In this document: positions 60,692-64,000 of the stretch, one piece after another | Numbering within the stretch: position 1 is the first letter of the stretch | How the letters are laid out: every line of letters starts with the position of its first letter | Position numbers and translations under genes: made by a program | The notes under the pieces: model-generated | Told to the model about the DNA's origin: nothing | What the model saw: only the letters and a program-made list of their open reading frames with translations | The model's database searches: none | Assembly: GCF_029623755.1 (NCBI RefSeq) | Contig: NZ_CP121106.1 | Coordinates: 558,001-622,000, forward strand | DNA: 64,000 nt | Reading direction: 5' to 3' | From: Altererythrobacter sp. CAU 1644 | Lineage (GTDB): Bacteria > Pseudomonadota > Alphaproteobacteria > Sphingomonadales > Sphingomonadaceae

Positions 60692-61768
60692 GTGCGGGAC
60701 GCACGCACTGCTCTCGGCAGCCTGGTGGAATCGTTGCAAGGCAGGACACTATCTTCGCTCGCCGGTGAGAAGAACGGCTTCGACACGATCCGACTTCTCG
60801 CCGCCTGCGCGGTGATCTTCAGCCATTCCTTCCCGCTGACTGGCCGCCACGAACCGCTCATGGCGTTGACGGGGCAAGCGACACTGGGCGACCTGGCGGT
60901 AGCCGCCTTCTTCCTGATCAGCGGACTGCTGGTATCGGCCAGCTTCGACCGGGGAAGCCTCGCCCGTTATGCCGATCGCAGGTTGCGACGCATCATGCCC
61001 GGGCTGGTCGTTTCCGTAGCAATCTCGGCGTTTGTGTTCGGTTCGATTTTTTCGAGCCTGCCGCTGGGTGAATTCTTGGTACATCCCGAGACGCTCCGCT
61101 TCCTCGGCAATGCGCTGTTTCTACCGGTGGGATACGATTTGCCGGGCGTGTTTCTCGACCATCCGATGCGCGCGGTGAATGGCAGCCTGTGGAGCCTCAA
61201 ATATGAGATGGCCTGCTATGTCTTCGTGCCGATCGCGCTGGCAGCAGCGCGCTGGCGCAAACCCGCGGTTATCGCCGCATGGCTGGCGAGTTTCGCTGTC
61301 GCCTGGGCCATTCCCGATGGTGCCCGAGGGGCAGCCTATGTGTTAGACCTTGGGGCAGGATTGTTTCGCTTCTACGGCACCGGAATGCTGCTCTACCTGT
61401 TCGCCGACCGGGTCGTGATCCGCCGGGATTGGGCATGGTACGCTCTGGCACTGATGATCGCTGCGGCCTTCACTCCGCTGTTCGAGGAAGTCGCGGCGAC
61501 AGCCGGAGCCTACGCCATGGTGAGTTTCGCCTATCTGTGCGGCAAGCGATTCCGCAAGCTCACCGCGAAAGGCGACATCTCCTACGGCGTCTATGTCTAC
61601 GCCTTTCCGATCCAGCAGATGTTCGTGCCCCTGTCGTTGACATTTGCCCTGCCCTGGCTCGGCAACGCGCTGCTGGCCCTGCCCCTTGCCGCATTCGCGG
61701 GCCTCTTGTCATGGCTGGTGGTCGAACGGCCCGCCCTCAAGTACGGACGCAAGCCATCGCCACGATAG
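60692..61768 (+). CDS. Acyltransferase family 3 membrane protein; start uncertain
   Basis: About 358 residues with eight to ten hydrophobic segments. The family 3 start is seen in [22 protein letters not shown], followed by [21 protein letters not shown] and RRIMPGLVV. Such enzymes O-acylate sugars of lipopolysaccharide, exopolysaccharide or similar. No in-frame ATG lies upstream of the conserved region; GTG codons at 60662, 60692 and 60725 and a TTG at 60734 are options, none with a good Shine-Dalgarno. The large frame open further upstream, opposite gatB, is a shadow. It overlaps the methyltransferase gene. Confidence 0.82.
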   Translation: MRDARTALGSLVESLQGRTLSSLAGEKNGFDTIRLLAACAVIFSHSFPLTGRHEPLMALTGQATLGDLAVAAFFLISGLLVSASFDRGSLARYADRRLRRIMPGLVVSVAISAFVFGSIFSSLPLGEFLVHPETLRFLGNALFLPVGYDLPGVFLDHPMRAVNGSLWSLKYEMACYVFVPIALAAARWRKPAVIAAWLASFAVAWAIPDGARGAAYVLDLGAGLFRFYGTGMLLYLFADRVVIRRDWAWYALALMIAAAFTPLFEEVAATAGAYAMVSFAYLCGKRFRKLTAKGDISYGVYVYAFPIQQMFVPLSLTFALPWLGNALLALPLAAFAGLLSWLVVERPALKYGRKPSPR

Positions 61769-62397
61769 AGGCCTATCACGACCGCGTTCGCGCCGACGTC
61801 TTCCCGCTGGTCGACCGCCCGGCAGGGCGCGTGCTCGATTTCGGCGGGGGCATTGGAGCCACCGCAGCGGCGCTGAGGGCATGGGATGGCACAACCGCCA
61901 CGGTGCTGTTCGACCGGGTGGCAGGAGATGCCGCGGCGGGGATCGACATCGCGGAGCAGGCCGATCTCGAGGATTTCGATACCATCGCCGCCTTGCTGGA
62001 GCAGCTGGGGCCGTTCGATACGATCCTCTGCCTCGACATACTCGAGCACCTGCGCGATCCGTGGCGCACGGTGCAATTGCTTACCGGAGCGCTCGAACCG
62101 GGCGGTGCCATGATCATTAGCCTGCCCAATGCCAACTACATCGGTCTGGTCGGCCCGCTGGTGATGCGCGGCCGGTTCGATTACGTCGACGCGGGGGTGC
62201 TCGACCGCACCCACCTGCGCTGGTTCACCCGGCACTCGATGATCGAACTGGTCAGCTTGCCGGGCATGCGGGTCGAAGCTGTGGAGGCCCATGTTCCCGG
62301 GCGGCTGAAGACAGCGATCAACCTCGTGACCTTCGGCCTGTTCGAGCGCTTCCTTGCCTCGCAATATCGCCTGCGGGTGCGCAAGACGGCGCAATAG
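61711..62397 (+). CDS. Class I SAM-dependent methyltransferase
   Basis: A 228-residue methyltransferase. The SAM-binding motif I is GRVLDFGGGIGATAAALRAW, and motifs ILCLDILEHLRDPWRTVQLL and GAMIISLPNANYIGLVGPL match UbiE/Coq3-like enzymes that act on glycan or lipid precursors. The ATG at 61711 overlaps the acyltransferase gene by 58 bases. An ATA overlapping the acyltransferase stop (61768 region) would start nearer the conserved part but is non-standard. Convergent with gatA (26-base gap). Coupled to the acyltransferase, suggesting joint glycan or lipid modification. Confidence 0.84.
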   Translation: MAGGRTARPQVRTQAIATIEAYHDRVRADVFPLVDRPAGRVLDFGGGIGATAAALRAWDGTTATVLFDRVAGDAAAGIDIAEQADLEDFDTIAALLEQLGPFDTILCLDILEHLRDPWRTVQLLTGALEPGGAMIISLPNANYIGLVGPLVMRGRFDYVDAGVLDRTHLRWFTRHSMIELVSLPGMRVEAVEAHVPGRLKTAINLVTFGLFERFLASQYRLRVRKTAQ

Positions 62398-62423
62398 CGC
62401 CGCCCCGGATCGCCGCCGCTAGG

Positions 62424-63905
62424 CTACCACCACTTCTCCGGCTGCGCGGTGAAGTTGGCGCTCTGCTGGATCGCGAGGCCCGCATCGAGCACGCCCTGCT
62501 CGTCGAACGCCTTGCCCACCAGCTGAAGGCCGAGCGGCAAGCCATCTTCGGTCATGGTCGCGGGAACGCTCATCGCAGGGAGTCCCGCAAGCGAGGCTGG
62601 AACCGCGAACACGTCGTTGAGATACATCGTCAGCGGATCGTCATTGAGCGAACCGAGCGGGAAGCTGGCGGTCGGCGTCGTCGGCGCGAGGATCACGTCG
62701 CACTCCGACCAGGCCCGTTCGAAATCGCGCGCGACCAGCGCCCGGATCTTCTGCGCCTGGTTGTAATAGGCGTCGTAGAAGCCCGCCGAGAGCACATAGG
62801 TGCCGATCAGAATGCGGCGCTTGACCTCGTCGCCGAACCCGGCAGCGCGGGTCGCGGCATACATGTCCTGCAGGCCGGCCCCATCGGGCAGCTCGCGCAG
62901 GCCGTAACGCACACCGTCGTAGCGCGCGAGGTTGGACGAAGCTTCTGCCGGGGCGATGATGTAATAGGCGGGCAGCGCATACTTGGTGTGCGGCAGCGAG
63001 ATATCGACGATCTCGGCGCCCGCATCGCGCAGCCATTCCTTGCCCTGCTCCCAGCTCTTCAGGATCGCCTCGTCGGTGCCCTCCATCCGGTATTCGCGCG
63101 GAATACCGACCTTCTTGCCCTTGAGGTCGGCGTTTAGCCCAGCCTCCCATTCGGGCACCGGCATGTCGAGCGAGGTCGAATCCTTCGGGTCGAAGCCCGC
63201 CATCGCCTCGAGCATGATCGCGCAATCTTCCACGCTGCGCGCCATCGGACCGGCCTGGTCGAGGCTGCTGGCGAAGGCGACGACGCCCCAGCGGCTGCAA
63301 CGGCCATAGGTCGGCTTGATCCCGCAGATGCCGGTGAAGGCGGCGGGCTGGCGAATCGAGCCCCCCGTGTCGGTGCCGGTAGCGGCGGGCGCGATGCGCG
63401 CGGCCACGGCGGAGGATGAACCGCCCGACGATCCGCCCGGGCTCATCGCGGCATTGCTGCCCGCCTTGCGCCACGGCGACGATACGTTGCCGAAGTAAGA
63501 GGTTTCGTTGGACGAACCCATCGCGAACTGGTCGAGGTTGAGCTTGCCGAGCATGCCTGCGCCCGCATCCCACAGGTTCTGCGACACGGTGCTTTCGTAC
63601 TCGGGCTTGAACCCTTCAAGGATGTGGCTCGCGGCGGTGGTCTGCACGCCCCTGGTCGCGAACAAGTCCTTCATGCCGATGGGAACGCCGCCCATCTTGC
63701 CCAGCGTTTCGCCCTTGGCCCGCTTGGCATCCACGGTCTCGGCCGCGGCAAGCGCCTGTTCTGGCGTGGCGACGATGAAGGCGTTGAGGCTGGTCGCCTC
63801 GGCCACGGCGGTGTTGAAGGCTTCGGCCACTTCGCGCGCAGTGAAGCTCCCGCCGGCAACGCCGTCGCGAATGGCCTTGACGCCAAGCTGAGTGAGATCG
63901 CTCAT
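62424..63905 (-). CDS. gatA: Aspartyl/glutamyl-tRNA(Asn/Gln) amidotransferase subunit A
   Basis: A 493-residue amidase subunit that frees ammonia from glutamine for GatB. The amidase signature catalytic triad is visible: Lys in [12 protein letters not shown], the cis-Ser in [15 protein letters not shown] and the nucleophile Ser in [14 protein letters not shown]. Length and end are normal. Its ATG overlaps the gatC stop by one base (TAATG). Confidence 0.97.
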   Translation of the reverse strand: MSDLTQLGVKAIRDGVAGGSFTAREVAEAFNTAVAEATSLNAFIVATPEQALAAAETVDAKRAKGETLGKMGGVPIGMKDLFATRGVQTTAASHILEGFKPEYESTVSQNLWDAGAGMLGKLNLDQFAMGSSNETSYFGNVSSPWRKAGSNAAMSPGGSSGGSSSAVAARIAPAATGTDTGGSIRQPAAFTGICGIKPTYGRCSRWGVVAFASSLDQAGPMARSVEDCAIMLEAMAGFDPKDSTSLDMPVPEWEAGLNADLKGKKVGIPREYRMEGTDEAILKSWEQGKEWLRDAGAEIVDISLPHTKYALPAYYIIAPAEASSNLARYDGVRYGLRELPDGAGLQDMYAATRAAGFGDEVKRRILIGTYVLSAGFYDAYYNQAQKIRALVARDFERAWSECDVILAPTTPTASFPLGSLNDDPLTMYLNDVFAVPASLAGLPAMSVPATMTEDGLPLGLQLVGKAFDEQGVLDAGLAIQQSANFTAQPEKWW

Positions 63906-64000
63906 TATTCGATCACCTTGGGCACGCCGAAGAAGCCATGTTCGGCAGCGGGGGCATTCGCCAGCACGTCTTCGCGCCGGTCGCCGCCGGTCTTGGCGTC
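63905..64000 (-). CDS. gatC: Aspartyl/glutamyl-tRNA(Asn/Gln) amidotransferase subunit C, C-terminal part
   Basis: The last 31 residues only, ending [17 protein letters not shown], which is the highly conserved GatC C-terminus that wraps GatA. The rest lies beyond the window. The stop overlaps the gatA start. Confidence 0.92.
   Translation of the reverse strand, partial: DAKTGGDRREDVLANAPAAEHGFFGVPKVIE

Overview
The window is high-GC, densely coded bacterial chromosome. It looks like a member of the Sphingomonadales, most likely family Erythrobacteraceae (Erythrobacter/Qipengyuania/Altererythrobacter group). The grounds are the gene order argS–SPOR–nagZ–scpA–scpB–tatABC, the ispH–thrB–rnhA trio, a Caulobacter-type cpa/tad operon, several very large TonB-dependent receptors with a sulfotransferase between them, and palindromic intergenic repeats of a kind I associate with this group. 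The assignment is by recognition of protein families, not by a search. I see no rRNA, tRNA, insertion sequence, prophage or CRISPR array.

Layout. 1-3.3 kb: the 5' part of a threonine ammonia-lyase gene, divergent from a 3-hydroxyisobutyrate-dehydrogenase-like gene coupled to an exported amidohydrolase. 3.7-3.9 kb: a small exported protein with a strong terminator. 4.0-11.4 kb (minus strand): tatC, tatB, tatA, scpB, scpA, nagZ, a SPOR protein, argS and a lipoprotein. 11.5-14.0 kb: ispH, thrB, rnhA. 14.0-16.4 kb (minus): a 57-residue DUF1508 protein, an FAD oxidoreductase and a lysophospholipase-like hydrolase. 16.4-23.8 kb: cpaA, B, C, D, E, tadB and tadC for a tight-adherence (Flp) pilus. The motor ATPase gene cpaF is absent from its usual place between cpaE and tadB. 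23.8-30.2 kb: acyl-CoA metabolism (crotonase, SDR, thiolase) with a MarR regulator, and a TetR-controlled operon of a membrane protein, an alpha/beta hydrolase and an SRPBCC protein.

31.3-43.3 kb holds three TonB-dependent receptors, with a TPR-sulfotransferase between the second and third. Each receptor ends in a strong terminator. Two of the three share an upstream motif. 43.4-49.3 kb (minus): clpB with a probable heat-shock promoter, a HerA/DUF87-type ATPase and an exported M17 leucyl aminopeptidase. 49.3-54.8 kb: a membrane-anchored Ntn acylase, an M16 metallopeptidase lipoprotein and a small protein. 54.9-58.5 kb (minus): an M48 metallopeptidase translationally coupled to two exported proteins of unknown function, plus a fourth exported protein. 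58.6-64 kb: trmL and the gatCAB amidotransferase genes (gatC cut by the window end). The gat set is split between gatA and gatB by an opposite-strand acyltransferase–methyltransferase pair.

The most informative non-coding signals are two identical-architecture TetR operators 42 bp apart flanking a sigma70-type promoter, a MarR-type palindrome at marR, a sigma32-like promoter with an inverted repeat in its spacer before clpB, a palindrome before the thiolase gene, and the shared motif before receptors 1 and 3. No wholly new system can be claimed from sequence alone. The best candidates for follow-up are the receptor/sulfotransferase cluster, the TetR operon and the M48 exported-protein operon.
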